A DNA stretch of 64,000 nt from Saccharomonospora marina XMU15 (GCF_000244955.1 NZ_CM001439.1:5327234-5391233); one strand, 5' to 3'. Shown: positions 8,727 through 17,542, counted from the stretch's first letter. Made by a program: numbers and translations. The notes: a model not told the origin generated them from the sequence alone.

Positions 8727-9023
8727 GTGGCCGTCGAAGCGATCGAGTTCTACTGGCGACCTGGGTGCCCGTTCTGTGCGAGCCTGCGCAGGCGGCTGCG
8801 CAAGAGCGGCCTGCCGGTGCGAGAGGTCGACATCTGGAGCGACCCTGCCGCGGCGGCACGGGTACGCGCTGCCGCGGGCGGCAACGAGACCGTGCCCACC
8901 GTGTTCATCGGCCCGATGGCGTTGGTCAACCCCAGCATGAGCGAGGTGAAGGAGGCGGTACGAGAGCAGGCGCCGCGCCTGCTGGAGACCGCCACGCCAC
9001 CACGGCGCTGGTTCCGCCGCTGA
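8727..9023 (+). CDS. Mycoredoxin/glutaredoxin-like protein
   Basis: A 98-residue thioredoxin-fold protein with the active site CPFC (residues 13-16), the cis-proline motif TVPTVFIG (about residues 57-64), and the C-terminal helix of glutaredoxins. The GTG start at 8727 follows GGGAGGAAG at ideal spacing, which decides it against longer frames. In actinobacteria such proteins reduce mycothiol mixed disulfides. The final RRWFRR tail is basic. It lies alone between the coiled-coil gene and the formate dehydrogenase operon. Confidence 0.85.
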   Translation: MAVEAIEFYWRPGCPFCASLRRRLRKSGLPVREVDIWSDPAAAARVRAAAGGNETVPTVFIGPMALVNPSMSEVKEAVREQAPRLLETATPPRRWFRR

Positions 9024-9102
9024 GACTTCCACGCCGCTCGAAGTCGCTTTTTTCACTGGGCGACAACTGCCTCGGCAAGGGCTTCGCCGGACCGTACGCT
9101 TG

Positions 9103-9152
9103 TTGTGCCCGTTTCCCCGTGCGGGTACCATAGTCGGTGTATACGGTATACA
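9103..9152 (+). promoter_or_regulatory. fds promoter with palindromic operator
   Basis: TTGTGC (9103-9108) and TACCAT (9126-9131), spaced by 17 bases, make a plausible sigma-70 promoter. At the predicted start site lies a perfect palindrome, TGTATAC (9138-9144), G, GTATACA (9146-9152). It sits just upstream of the fdsG ribosome site GAGGAGG (9155-9161). Palindromes with GTATAC half-sites are typical of GntR-family operators; the regulator is not in the window. Confidence 0.6.
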
Positions 9153-9165
9153 ACGAGGAGGCGGT

Positions 9166-9648
9166 ATGGCGGTCGACAGCGCCGGTGCCTCGGTCGCGGA
9201 GCGCGTGCGCGCCGTCGTGGAGGCGCACAGCACCGATCGAGGTGCCCTGCTGCCCATCCTGCACGGCATCCAGGCCGAGTTCGGTTACATCGATCCCGAG
9301 GTGGTGCCGATACTTGCCGCCGAACTGAACATGTCCCGCGCGGATGTGCACGGTGTGATCACCTTCTACTCCGACTTCAGGTCCGAACCGGCGGGCACGG
9401 CGACAGTGCGGCTGTGCCGGGCGGAGGCCTGCCAATCAGTGGGCGCGGACAAGCTGGTAGCCGATGCCGAGCAGGTGTTCGGAGTCAAGGTCGGCCAGAC
9501 CACCCCGGACGGTTCGGTGACGCTGGATCAGGTGTTCTGCCTCGGCAACTGCGCGTTGGGACCGGCGGCGCAGATCAACGGCAAGATGTACGGCCGCGTC
9601 GACCGCAGCAGGCTCGTGGAGATTCTGGCGAACGGAGTGCAGCAGTGA
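9166..9648 (+). CDS. fdsG: NAD-dependent formate dehydrogenase gamma subunit (NuoE-like)
   Basis: The 160-residue product starts at an ATG 4 bases after GAGGAGG. It is homologous to NuoE/HoxE and has four [2Fe-2S] ligand cysteines, in LCRAEACQ and FCLGNCALG, plus the N-terminal helical domain (LLPILHGIQAEFGYI). It passes electrons between the beta subunit and the iron-sulfur chain. First gene of fdsGBAD, overlapping fdsB by 4 bases. Confidence 0.93.
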   Translation: MAVDSAGASVAERVRAVVEAHSTDRGALLPILHGIQAEFGYIDPEVVPILAAELNMSRADVHGVITFYSDFRSEPAGTATVRLCRAEACQSVGADKLVADAEQVFGVKVGQTTPDGSVTLDQVFCLGNCALGPAAQINGKMYGRVDRSRLVEILANGVQQ

Positions 9649-11195
9649 CGACGACCGTCTATGTGCCTCGTGACTCGGCCGCCGCGTCGGTGGGCGCCAG
9701 CGAGGTCGCGGCCGCGTTGTCCCGTGAGGCGGGCGAGCAAATCCGGCTGGTGCGCAACGGTTCCCGCGGGATGCTGTGGCTGGAGCCGCTCGTCGAGGTG
9801 GAGACCGAACGGGGCCGGGTCGGTTACGGGCCGGTGACGGCCGAGGCGGTGCCCGAACTGCTCTCCGCCGGGATGCTGGACGGCGCCGACCACGAACTGT
9901 GCCACGGACTCGTCGAGGACCTGCCCTGGATGCGCGGTCAGCAGCGGCTGTGCTTCGCCAGGGTCGGGCTCACCGACCCGCTTTCCGCCTCCGACTACGA
10001 GCGGTTCGGCGGGCTGGCGGGACTTCGCAGGGCGCTCGAACTCGACCCGGCCGACGTCGTCGCCGAGGTCACCGAGTCGGGCCTGCGCGGCAGGGGTGGA
10101 GCGGGCTTTCCCGCAGGCATCAAGTGGAAGACGGTGCTCGACACCCCAGGCGAGCTGAAGTTCGTGTGCTGCAACGCCGACGAGGGCGACTCGGGCACCT
10201 TCGCCGACCGGATGCTGATGGAAGGCGATCCGTTCTGCCTCATCGAGGGCATGACCATCGCCGCGCACGCCGTCGGGGCGGCCGAGGGCTACATCTACAT
10301 CCGCTCGGAGTACCCGGACGCGGTCGCCACGATGCGCAGGGCCATCGACATCGCGTATGCGCACGGCTGGCTCGGCGAGAACATCCTCGGCTCCGGACTG
10401 CACTTCGACCTGTTCGTGCGGGTCGGGGCGGGCGCCTACATCTGCGGAGAAGAGACCTCCATGCTGGAGAGCCTGGAGGGCAAGCGCGGCATGGTGCGCT
10501 CCAAGCCGCCGATTCCGGCGATCACAGGGCTGTTCGGCAAGCCGACGATCGTGAACAACGTCCTCACTCTCGCCAGCGTGCCGTCGATTCTCTCCGACGG
10601 CGGGAAGTCCTACGCCGAACTCGGCGTGGATCGCTCGCGCGGTACTCAGGTCTTCCAACTGGCGGGCAACATCGCGCGAGGCGGGGTGTTCGAGACCGCG
10701 TTCGGGATCACCCTCGACGAGCTGGTCAACGGCTACGGCGGCGGCACCCTGTCGGGAAGGCCGGTGCGCGCGGTTCAGGTCGGCGGGCCGCTCGGGTCGT
10801 ACGTGCCCACCTCGCAGTTCCACCTGCGCACGGACTACGAGGAGTTCGCCGCCGCCGATGCGATGCTGGGACACGGCGGCATCGTCGTGTTCGACGACAC
10901 CGTCGACATGGCGGCCATGGCGCGGTTCGCGATGGAGTTCTGCGCCGAGGAGTCCTGCGGCAAGTGCACCCCGTGCCGGGTGGGCGCGGTACGCGGTGTC
11001 GAGGTGATCGACAAGATCACCGGCGGTGAGGACACCGACGGCAACCTCGCCCTGCTCAACGATCTCTGCGAGCTGATGACCGACGGGTCGCTGTGCGCGA
11101 TGGGCGGGCTGACACCCAATCCGGTGCGCAGCGCGCTGACGCATTTCCCCGACGACTTCGTGTCGAACGCCGCCAACCACAAGGAGGCGAAATAA
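9645..11195 (+). CDS. fdsB: NAD-dependent formate dehydrogenase beta subunit (NuoF-like)
   Basis: The GTG start overlaps the fdsG stop (GTGA). The 516-residue protein has a thioredoxin-like N-terminus and then the NuoF core: NADH site GRGGAGFPAGIKWK, FMN site CNADEGDSGTFADR, and the [4Fe-4S] ligands in ESCGKCTPCRVG with the distal cysteine in SLCAMGG. It transfers electrons from the iron-sulfur clusters to FMN and NAD+. Soluble, cytoplasmic. Confidence 0.95.
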   Translation: MTTTVYVPRDSAAASVGASEVAAALSREAGEQIRLVRNGSRGMLWLEPLVEVETERGRVGYGPVTAEAVPELLSAGMLDGADHELCHGLVEDLPWMRGQQRLCFARVGLTDPLSASDYERFGGLAGLRRALELDPADVVAEVTESGLRGRGGAGFPAGIKWKTVLDTPGELKFVCCNADEGDSGTFADRMLMEGDPFCLIEGMTIAAHAVGAAEGYIYIRSEYPDAVATMRRAIDIAYAHGWLGENILGSGLHFDLFVRVGAGAYICGEETSMLESLEGKRGMVRSKPPIPAITGLFGKPTIVNNVLTLASVPSILSDGGKSYAELGVDRSRGTQVFQLAGNIARGGVFETAFGITLDELVNGYGGGTLSGRPVRAVQVGGPLGSYVPTSQFHLRTDYEEFAAADAMLGHGGIVVFDDTVDMAAMARFAMEFCAEESCGKCTPCRVGAVRGVEVIDKITGGEDTDGNLALLNDLCELMTDGSLCAMGGLTPNPVRSALTHFPDDFVSNAANHKEAK

Positions 11196-11198
11196 CCC

Positions 11199-14009
11199 AT
11201 GGGTTTGCTGAAGGAACACGACTTCGGAACACCGGCCAAGCCGGGCCCCGCGACCGTGACCGTCGAGATCGACGGCGTACCCGTGACCGTGCCGGAGGGC
11301 ACGTCGGTGATGCGCGCGGCGGCGGAGAGCGGGACCGACATCCCCAAGCTGTGCGCCACCGACAGCCTCGAAGCATTCGGCTCGTGCAGGTTGTGCCTGG
11401 TCGAGATCGACGGCCGCAAGGGCACGCCCGCCTCGTGCACTACACCGGTCGCCGAGGGCATGCGGGTACGCACGCAGACGCCACGGTTGGAGAAGCTGCG
11501 GCAGGGCGTCATGGAGCTCTACATCTCCGACCACCCGCTGGACTGCCTGACGTGCGCGGCCAACGGTGACTGCGAACTGCAGGACATGTCGGGTGTCGTC
11601 GGTCTTCGACAGGTGCGCTACGGCTACGAGGGCGAGAACCACCTCGACGCCGAGAAGGACACCAGTAACCCCTACTTCGATTTCGACCCTGCCAAGTGCA
11701 TCGTGTGTTCGCGTTGCGTGCGGGCCTGCGGCGAGGTGCAGGGCACCTTCGCGCTGACGATCGAAGGCCGGGGGTTCGACTCCAAGGTCTCACCGGGGGC
11801 GAACGAGCTGTTCATGGACTCCGAGTGCGTCTCGTGTGGAGCCTGCGTGCAGGCGTGCCCCACGGCGACGCTGCAGGAGCGCTCCGTCGTGGACCTGGGC
11901 ATGCCGACCCGCACCGTGTTGACCACCTGCGCCTACTGCGGGGTCGGCTGCTCGTTCAAGGCGGAACTGCGTGGCGACGAGTTGGTTCGCATGGTGCCGC
12001 ACAAGGACGGCGGCGCCAACGAGGGCCACTCCTGCGTCAAGGGCCGGTTCGCGTTCGGCTATGCCACCCACCCCGACCGCAAGCTGAAGCCGATGATCAG
12101 GGAGCGGATCACCGACGAGTGGCGTGAGGTGGACTGGGAGACCGCGATCGGCTACGTCGCCGAGAAGTTCCGCGACATCCAAGCTCGCCACGGAGCAGGC
12201 GCGATCGGCGGCATCACCTCGTCGCGGTGCACCAACGAAGAGGTCTACGTCGTGCAGAAGATGGTGCGTGCGGCGTTCGGCAACAACAACGTCGACACCT
12301 GCGCCAGGGTCTGCCACTCGCCGACCGGCTACGGCCTGAAGCAGACGTTCGGCACCTCCGCGGGCACCCAGGACTTCCGTTCGATCGCCAAGTCCGACGT
12401 CATCATGGTGATCGGTGCCAACCCCACCGACGCGCACCCGGTGTTCGCCTCGCGCATGAAGCGCAGGCTGCGAGAGGGCGCCAAGCTGATCGTGGTGGAC
12501 CCGCGCCGGATCGACCTGGTGCGCTCGCCCTACATCGAGGCGACTCACCACCTGCAGTTGGCTCCCGGCACCAACGTGGCCGTCGTCAACGCGATGGCGC
12601 ACGTGGTGGTCACCGAAGGTCTGCTCGACCGTGAGTTCGTCGACTCCCGTTGTGAGGACTTCGACTCCTGGGCCGAGTTCATCGCGCGGCCGGAGAACAG
12701 TCCCGAGGCGGTCGAGGAGGTCACCGGCGTGCCTGCGGCCGAGGTCCGCGCCGCGGCACGGCTCTACGCGGGCGGTGGCAACGCGGCGATCTACTACGGT
12801 CTCGGCGTCACCGAGCACAGCCAGGGCTCCACGATGGTGATGGGCATGGCCAACCTCGCGATGGCCTGCGGCCAGATCGGGCGCGAGGGTGTGGGCGTCA
12901 ACCCGCTGCGCGGCCAGAACAACGTGCAGGGTTCCTGCGACATGGGCTCCTTCCCGCACGAGCTCTCCGGCTACCGGCACGTCTCCGACGACGCCGTGCG
13001 TGAGGTGTTCGAGAAGCTGTGGGACCGGCAACTGCTGCCGGAGCCGGGCCTTCGCATCCCCAACATGTTCGACGCCGCGGTCGACGGCACCTTCCGTGGG
13101 CTGTTCGTGCAGGGCGAGGACATCGCCCAGTCGGACCCGAACATCAACCACGTGCACGCCGCGCTCTCGGCGATGGAACTGGTGGTGGTGCAGGACCTGT
13201 TCCTCAACGAGACGGCGAAGTTCGCGCACGTGTTCCTGCCCGGCACGTCCTTCCTCGAGAAGGACGGCACGTTCACCAACGCCGAGCGGCGCATCAACCG
13301 GGTGCGGCCGGTGATGCCTTCCAAGATCGGTATGGACGAGTGGCAGGTCGCCTGCGAGATCGCCAAGGCGATGGGCTACGACATGCACTACGACAACGCC
13401 GGCGAGATCATGGACGAGATCGCCTCGGTGACGCCGACGTTCGCGGGAGTGTCGTTCGCCAAGCTCGACAAGCTCGGCAGCGTGCAGTGGCCGTGCAACG
13501 ACGCCGCACCCGAGGGCACGCCGGTGATGCACGTGGACGAGTTCGTGCGCGGCAAGGGCAGGTTCATGCAGACGCCGTTCGTGCCGACGCGGGAGCGCAG
13601 CAACCGCAAGTACCCGCTGATCCTCACCACCGGCCGCATCCTCACGCAGTACAACGTCGGCGCACAGACCCGGCGAACTGCCAACGTGGCATGGCATGGC
13701 GAGGACGTGCTGGAGATCCACCCGCACGACGCCGAGGTGCGCGGTGTCCACGACGGCGATGTCGTGACACTGTCCAGCCGGGTCGGCACTACCAGGTTGC
13801 GGGCAAAGATCTCCGACCGGATGCCGGTGGGAGTGGTCTACACGACCTTCCACCACCCGGTCACCGGGGCGAACGTCGTGACCACCGAGAACTCCGACTG
13901 GGCCACGAACTGCCCCGAGTACAAGGTCACGGCCGTGCAGGTGGAGCTGAAGAACGCGGCAGCGGGCCACGAAGCGGCCCACAACGAGGAACCGGCACTG
14001 GTGGACTGA
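11199..14009 (+). CDS. fdsA: Formate dehydrogenase catalytic alpha subunit (molybdenum enzyme)
   Basis: The 936-residue protein begins with a NuoG-like [2Fe-2S] domain (SCRLCLVEIDG), a histidine-ligated cluster region (DHPLDCLTCAANGDCELQ), and two [4Fe-4S] motifs (CIVCSRCVRAC, CVSCGACVQACP). The molybdopterin oxidoreductase domain follows, with its own cluster CAYCGVGC. The active-site segment TCARVCHSPTG has cysteine, not selenocysteine, at the molybdenum-ligand position, followed by the essential histidine. It oxidises formate to CO2 and can run in reverse. The gene starts 3 bases after fdsB. The sulfurtransferase FdhD needed for maturation is not in the window. Confidence 0.95.
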   Translation: MGLLKEHDFGTPAKPGPATVTVEIDGVPVTVPEGTSVMRAAAESGTDIPKLCATDSLEAFGSCRLCLVEIDGRKGTPASCTTPVAEGMRVRTQTPRLEKLRQGVMELYISDHPLDCLTCAANGDCELQDMSGVVGLRQVRYGYEGENHLDAEKDTSNPYFDFDPAKCIVCSRCVRACGEVQGTFALTIEGRGFDSKVSPGANELFMDSECVSCGACVQACPTATLQERSVVDLGMPTRTVLTTCAYCGVGCSFKAELRGDELVRMVPHKDGGANEGHSCVKGRFAFGYATHPDRKLKPMIRERITDEWREVDWETAIGYVAEKFRDIQARHGAGAIGGITSSRCTNEEVYVVQKMVRAAFGNNNVDTCARVCHSPTGYGLKQTFGTSAGTQDFRSIAKSDVIMVIGANPTDAHPVFASRMKRRLREGAKLIVVDPRRIDLVRSPYIEATHHLQLAPGTNVAVVNAMAHVVVTEGLLDREFVDSRCEDFDSWAEFIARPENSPEAVEEVTGVPAAEVRAAARLYAGGGNAAIYYGLGVTEHSQGSTMVMGMANLAMACGQIGREGVGVNPLRGQNNVQGSCDMGSFPHELSGYRHVSDDAVREVFEKLWDRQLLPEPGLRIPNMFDAAVDGTFRGLFVQGEDIAQSDPNINHVHAALSAMELVVVQDLFLNETAKFAHVFLPGTSFLEKDGTFTNAERRINRVRPVMPSKIGMDEWQVACEIAKAMGYDMHYDNAGEIMDEIASVTPTFAGVSFAKLDKLGSVQWPCNDAAPEGTPVMHVDEFVRGKGRFMQTPFVPTRERSNRKYPLILTTGRILTQYNVGAQTRRTANVAWHGEDVLEIHPHDAEVRGVHDGDVVTLSSRVGTTRLRAKISDRMPVGVVYTTFHHPVTGANVVTTENSDWATNCPEYKVTAVQVELKNAAAGHEAAHNEEPALVD

Positions 14010-14221
14010 TGGAAACCACGACATCACCACAGGCGAGGATGGCCGCCGACATCGCGGCGCAGTTTCGGCACCAGCCCGCCGACCAGGCGGCGGCGGCCGT
14101 CGCCAACCACATCCGTATGTTCTGGGACCCCCGGATGAAGGCGGAGTTGCGCAAGCTCGCCGAAAACGATCCCGATTCGCTCGATCCGCTGGCGCTGGCC
14201 GCGGTTCGACTCCTGGAATGA
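14009..14221 (+). CDS. fdsD: Formate dehydrogenase delta subunit
   Basis: A 70-residue protein whose ATG overlaps the fdsA stop by one base (TGATG). It carries the FdsD pattern: helical N-terminus, then VANHIRMFWDPRMKAELRK. FdsD is a small subunit of cytosolic molybdenum formate dehydrogenases and is reported to help assembly of the alpha subunit. It closes the operon; a strong hairpin follows. Confidence 0.9.
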   Translation: METTTSPQARMAADIAAQFRHQPADQAAAAVANHIRMFWDPRMKAELRKLAENDPDSLDPLALAAVRLLE

Positions 14222-14230
14222 CCCACCTCA

Positions 14231-14272
14231 CCCGAGGTCGCCCCGCACCCCCTGGACCGGGGCGGCCTCGGG
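14231..14272. terminator. Bidirectional terminator between fdsD and the deazaflavin oxidoreductase gene
   Basis: Fifteen-base arms, 14231-14245 (CCCGAGGTCGCCCCG) and 14258-14272, pair with one mismatch around a 12-base loop. It lies between two convergent stops. Confidence 0.8.
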
Positions 14273-14282
14273 CGGGCGGGAG

Positions 14283-14735
14283 TCAGTGGCCGGTGACGAT
14301 CCGGAAGGCGGGAAACCCCGGGGCCGCGGCGCGCAGCTCCCGCTCCGGCGAGTCGGCCCTGAGGCTGCCGACGAACGCGCCCACCTCCCATGCCCATTTC
14401 CGCAGATAGGCGCGCAGCACCGGGAGCTTTTCCTCGTCGGACAGTTCCACCGCGGTGAAGTCCTCGTAGCGGTTGCCAAGCCGCAACCTGCCCTGTCCCG
14501 CCGCACGTAGGTTGCGGACCCACTGCGTGTGTCCCCTCGGGGCGACGAGGTAGCGCTCGCCGCCGTGTTCGAGCAGGTTCACCGGGTTGGTGCGCCACTC
14601 GCCACTGTTGCGACCACGTACGTACAGCACCCGGCTGCCCCACAGGCTCACGCCGTGTCTGGTGAGCCAGCTGACCATGCCGTGGAAGACGTTTCCCGCC
14701 TTCGACGGTTTCAGGTAACGCGGCTGCGTTGTCAT
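14283..14735 (-). CDS. Deazaflavin (F420)-dependent nitroreductase-family oxidoreductase
   Basis: The 150-residue protein matches the Ddn/FDOR-A family: YVRGRNSGEWRTNPVNLLEH, then ERYLVAPRGHTQWVRNLRAA, a split-barrel with the F420 phosphate-binding residues. Such enzymes reduce quinones or unknown small molecules with F420H2. It is divergent from a TetR gene, with two matching palindromes between them, so it is probably repressed by that TetR. Confidence 0.88.
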   Translation of the reverse strand: MTTQPRYLKPSKAGNVFHGMVSWLTRHGVSLWGSRVLYVRGRNSGEWRTNPVNLLEHGGERYLVAPRGHTQWVRNLRAAGQGRLRLGNRYEDFTAVELSDEEKLPVLRAYLRKWAWEVGAFVGSLRADSPERELRAAAPGFPAFRIVTGH

Positions 14736-14778
14736 CGACCCCTCCGAATCGTTGTCCTCGGCCGCCTCGCATCAATCC

Positions 14779-14846
14779 GAGAGCACCGCTCTCAATTAAG
14801 AGCAGTGAACACCCCAGGTGCCGCGCCTGTCAAGAGCGGTGCTCTC
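14779..14846. promoter_or_regulatory. Two TetR operator palindromes in divergent promoter
   Basis: Site 1 is GAGAGC-ACC-GCTCTC (14779-14793). Site 2 is AGAGC-GGT-GCTCT (14833-14845). They are two copies of the same palindrome read on opposite strands. Further half-sites, AGAGCA (14800-14805) and GCTCTC (14859-14864), lie between and beyond them. They separate the oxidoreductase and TetR genes. Confidence 0.7.
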
Positions 14847-14885
14847 TATTTTGTGCGCTGCTCTCATGCCTGGCAGACTGCGGGG

Positions 14886-15611
14886 ATGCAAAGAGCGCAC
14901 CGTACGGCGAGGGAGCGCGCACGGGCGGAGCTGACCGTCGCCATCAAGGCCGAAGCCAGGAGGCAACTAGGCGAGGTCGGCGCTCAGAGCCTGTCGCTGC
15001 GTGCGGTGGCCCGCGAACTCGGCATGGTGTCCTCGGCGCTGTACCGCTACTTCTCCAGCCGGGATGAGTTGATCACCGCGTTGATCGTTGACGCCTACAA
15101 CTCCCTCGGCGAGGCCACCGAGCGCGCGGCGAGCGTGCAGCCGTCTCCCCGAAGGCGCTGGACGGCGAGCTGCCATGCGGTACGCGGCTGGGCGCGTGCC
15201 AACCCGCACGAGTACTCGCTGATCTACGGCTCTCCCATACCCGGATACCGAGCCCCGCAGGACACCATCGCCCCGGCGGGCAGGGTGCCGATCGTCCTGG
15301 TCTCAACGCTGCGACAGGCGTGGCAGCAGGGCGCGGTGCGCGAGCCGGACTCGCAGCCCCAGCCGGATGGCGAACTGGCCGAACAGCTGGCCACCGTGGT
15401 CTCGGAACTGGGCATCGAGGTACCCGCACCGCTGCTGGCAAGAGGACTCATCGCGTGGACCCAGCTGTTCGGGATGGTCGGCTTCGAGCTGAACGGGCAG
15501 TTCGTCGGCAGCTTCGAACCCGCCGACGCGTTCTTCGCCGAAGCCGTCGAGCGGATGGCCGACTTCGTCGGGCTGACCGGCGACACCGCGCCGCCCGACG
15601 GTGCCACCTGA
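14886..15611 (+). CDS. TetR-family transcriptional regulator
   Basis: A 241-residue protein with a TetR helix-turn-helix at about residues 18-65 (LSLRAVARELGMVSSALYRY, FSSRDELITALI). Its C-terminal ligand domain resembles TetR_C_13 (WHG), with ARANPHEYSLIYGSPIPGY. It starts at an ATG after GGGG and is divergent from the deazaflavin oxidoreductase gene. The palindromes in between are its likely operators. OsmC follows 64 bases downstream and may be co-transcribed. Confidence 0.9.
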   Translation: MQRAHRTARERARAELTVAIKAEARRQLGEVGAQSLSLRAVARELGMVSSALYRYFSSRDELITALIVDAYNSLGEATERAASVQPSPRRRWTASCHAVRGWARANPHEYSLIYGSPIPGYRAPQDTIAPAGRVPIVLVSTLRQAWQQGAVREPDSQPQPDGELAEQLATVVSELGIEVPAPLLARGLIAWTQLFGMVGFELNGQFVGSFEPADAFFAEAVERMADFVGLTGDTAPPDGAT

Positions 15612-15675
15612 CTGGCGACGCCGGCGCATCGGCGAGAGCATCGAGCGGCCAGCATCCCAGCCGAAGGAGTTGACC

Positions 15676-16110
15676 ATGGCCAGCCGCGACTCGACAACGA
15701 ACTGGAAAGGCGGGCTGAACTCGGGAACGGGCGTCGTGACACTCGACTCCTCGGGTTCCGCCCGGTTCGAGGTGACCTTTCCCCGCAGGATCGGCGAGCC
15801 GGAGGGTACGACAAGCCCGGAGGAGCTCATCGCCGCCGCACAGTCGTCCTGCCTGGCGATGAACCTCGCGGGCACCCTCGAGAAGGAGGGTCTGACACCC
15901 AACACCATCGATGTCAGCGCGCGAGTGACGGTCGGCCCCTCCAACGGAGGGCTGTCCATCGACACCGTGGCCATCACGCTCAGCGCCGAGGTCGCAGGCG
16001 TCGACGAGGACACCTTCGCCCGGCTCGCGCAGCAGGCCAAGGACACCTGCCCCGTCAGCAACGCGCTCGCGGGAACCACGATCACACTGGACGCCAGGCT
16101 CGCAGGCTGA
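15676..16110 (+). CDS. OsmC-family peroxiredoxin
   Basis: The 144-residue protein has both OsmC redox cysteines: SSCLAMNLAG (about residue 57) and DTCPVSNAL (about 122). The second motif is CPVS, as in OsmC/Ohr enzymes that reduce organic hydroperoxides with dithiols. The ribosome site GAAGGAG precedes the ATG by 6 bases. It follows the TetR gene on the same strand and ends at a strong terminator. Confidence 0.92.
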   Translation: MASRDSTTNWKGGLNSGTGVVTLDSSGSARFEVTFPRRIGEPEGTTSPEELIAAAQSSCLAMNLAGTLEKEGLTPNTIDVSARVTVGPSNGGLSIDTVAITLSAEVAGVDEDTFARLAQQAKDTCPVSNALAGTTITLDARLAG

Positions 16111-16119
16111 AGGGCCGGT

Positions 16120-16155
16120 GCGGTGACCGGCGTCGAGCAGCACGCCGGTCACCGC
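16120..16155. terminator. Bidirectional terminator between osmC and the ketosynthase gene
   Basis: Perfect 14-base arms, GCGGTGACCGGCGT (16120-16133) and its complement (16142-16155), with an 8-base loop, lie between two convergent genes. Confidence 0.85.
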
Positions 16156-16163
16156 CGATCAAC

Positions 16164-17336
16164 TCAGTCCCGGCCCGGTCCGAGCACGACCACGGAATTG
16201 TGGCCACCCATCCCGAGCGACGACTTCACCGTCAGCCCGCCTGCCACCGGGAACCTGCCGTGCAGCAACTGCGGGTGCGGCTGTGCCACCAGCGGTGGAG
16301 CGGGGACCGTTCCGCGCTCGTAGCCGAGTGCGGCCACGGCGAGTTCCACCGCCGAAGCCGCGCCCTGGCAGTGCCCGGTGAGCGGTTTGACGGAGTAGAC
16401 GCCCGCCTCGGCGGGGAACAGTTCCTCCAGCAACGCGGCCTCGGCCGTATCGCACTGTTTGGTGCCGGGACCGTGTGCGTTGAGGTAGCGCACCTCGGTG
16501 GCGGGCACGCCCGCGTTGTCCAGCGCCTCAACGAAGCAGCGCCGCACCTGCCGAAGCGAGGGCTCGATCGACGTCACGTGGTACCCGTCGTGCGACATCG
16601 CGCCGCCGAGCAGCCGGGCGTACGGCTCGCTCGACCGGCGGGAAAGCACGAACCCGACCGAAGCCTCACCCATGATGAAGCCCCGGCTGCCCTGCTGGAA
16701 CGGCCTGCAACCGAGCAACGGCTCCTCGTCGACCACCGAAACCCCGAGCCGCACGAAGTGCCGCACGTTCTCCGGGGTCAGCGAGAGGTCGGTGGCCACG
16801 AGCACCACGTCGTCCACGATTCCCGCATCCAGCCAGGACTTGGCGGTGAGCATCCCGGCGTTGCCGGACGCGCACATGGCCGACACGTTCATCGCGGGCC
16901 CGTGGAAGCCGTATTCCTGCATGAACGTCGACATCGGGGTGGACGGCATCAGCGCGAGGTAGTCCCTCGGCTGCAACCGGCCGTCCTCGACGAGGTAGAA
17001 CTCCTTCCACAGGTCGACCTCGCCCAGCACGACGGCGTGCACGAGCCCGACGCGCGCGCCGGGAACCCAGCCCCGCTCACGCGCGTCCTCGATCGCTTCC
17101 CTCGCCGCGGCCCGCATGGCTCTGGCGAAGCGGCCCCGGCCGTCGGCGGGGTCGCCGCCGTCGGGAACCGCCGCGACCCAGCCCGCGTCCGCGTCACCGA
17201 ACCCGAACCCACCGGTAAGCGTTGCCGCGGGCTTGCCCGAAAGCAGGCCCTCCCACAGCAATTCGCGGCCCCAGCCGTAGCCGGTGACCGCTCCGATGCC
17301 GCTGATACCGATTCCGTCGGTTCTTGATCGCAGCAT
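16164..17336 (-). CDS. Stand-alone beta-ketoacyl synthase-like enzyme
   Basis: The 390-residue protein has the ketosynthase fold. The nucleophile cysteine lies in SAMCASGNAG (about residue 163), one histidine in LNAHGPGTKQCD (about 296), and the second in KPLTGHCQGAASA (about 332), so the Cys-His-His triad is complete. NAHGPGT replaces the usual NAHGTGT. No acyl carrier protein, acyltransferase or other PKS/FAS gene lies nearby, so its substrate is unknown. The ORF starts at ATG with no strong ribosome site. Confidence 0.85.
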   Translation of the reverse strand: MLRSRTDGIGISGIGAVTGYGWGRELLWEGLLSGKPAATLTGGFGFGDADAGWVAAVPDGGDPADGRGRFARAMRAAAREAIEDARERGWVPGARVGLVHAVVLGEVDLWKEFYLVEDGRLQPRDYLALMPSTPMSTFMQEYGFHGPAMNVSAMCASGNAGMLTAKSWLDAGIVDDVVLVATDLSLTPENVRHFVRLGVSVVDEEPLLGCRPFQQGSRGFIMGEASVGFVLSRRSSEPYARLLGGAMSHDGYHVTSIEPSLRQVRRCFVEALDNAGVPATEVRYLNAHGPGTKQCDTAEAALLEELFPAEAGVYSVKPLTGHCQGAASAVELAVAALGYERGTVPAPPLVAQPHPQLLHGRFPVAGGLTVKSSLGMGGHNSVVVLGPGRD

Positions 17337-17542
17337 GATCTGCGCCTCACTTTCACCTGGTTATGGGTTGAGGCGGCCTTCCGGGCAGCGCTGACCGAAA
17401 AAGCCACCTACTCTGGTGACGGCGCGTCGAGACACTCAAGATGCAGAACGCAACAACAGGCTTCGGATTCCTACTATTCGCCTAGCGGCGATTTCGTGCT
17501 GTAATCGAAAGCCTGTGTACAGACAGCGGATGGAACGAAAGC

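Noticed and set aside
9528-11642. Long minus-strand open frame (704 codons) opposite fdsB/fdsA
   Set aside because: It is the antisense shadow of strongly conserved formate dehydrogenase genes; high GC leaves the opposite frame open. No motif or ribosome site.
12290-12330. Selenocysteine codon in the formate dehydrogenase
   Set aside because: The active-site position reads a normal cysteine codon within ARVCHSPTG; no in-frame TGA is present.
11790-14231. 813-codon minus-strand open frame opposite fdsA
   Set aside because: Antisense shadow; composition dominated by His/Val/Arg runs, typical of a mirrored GC-rich gene.
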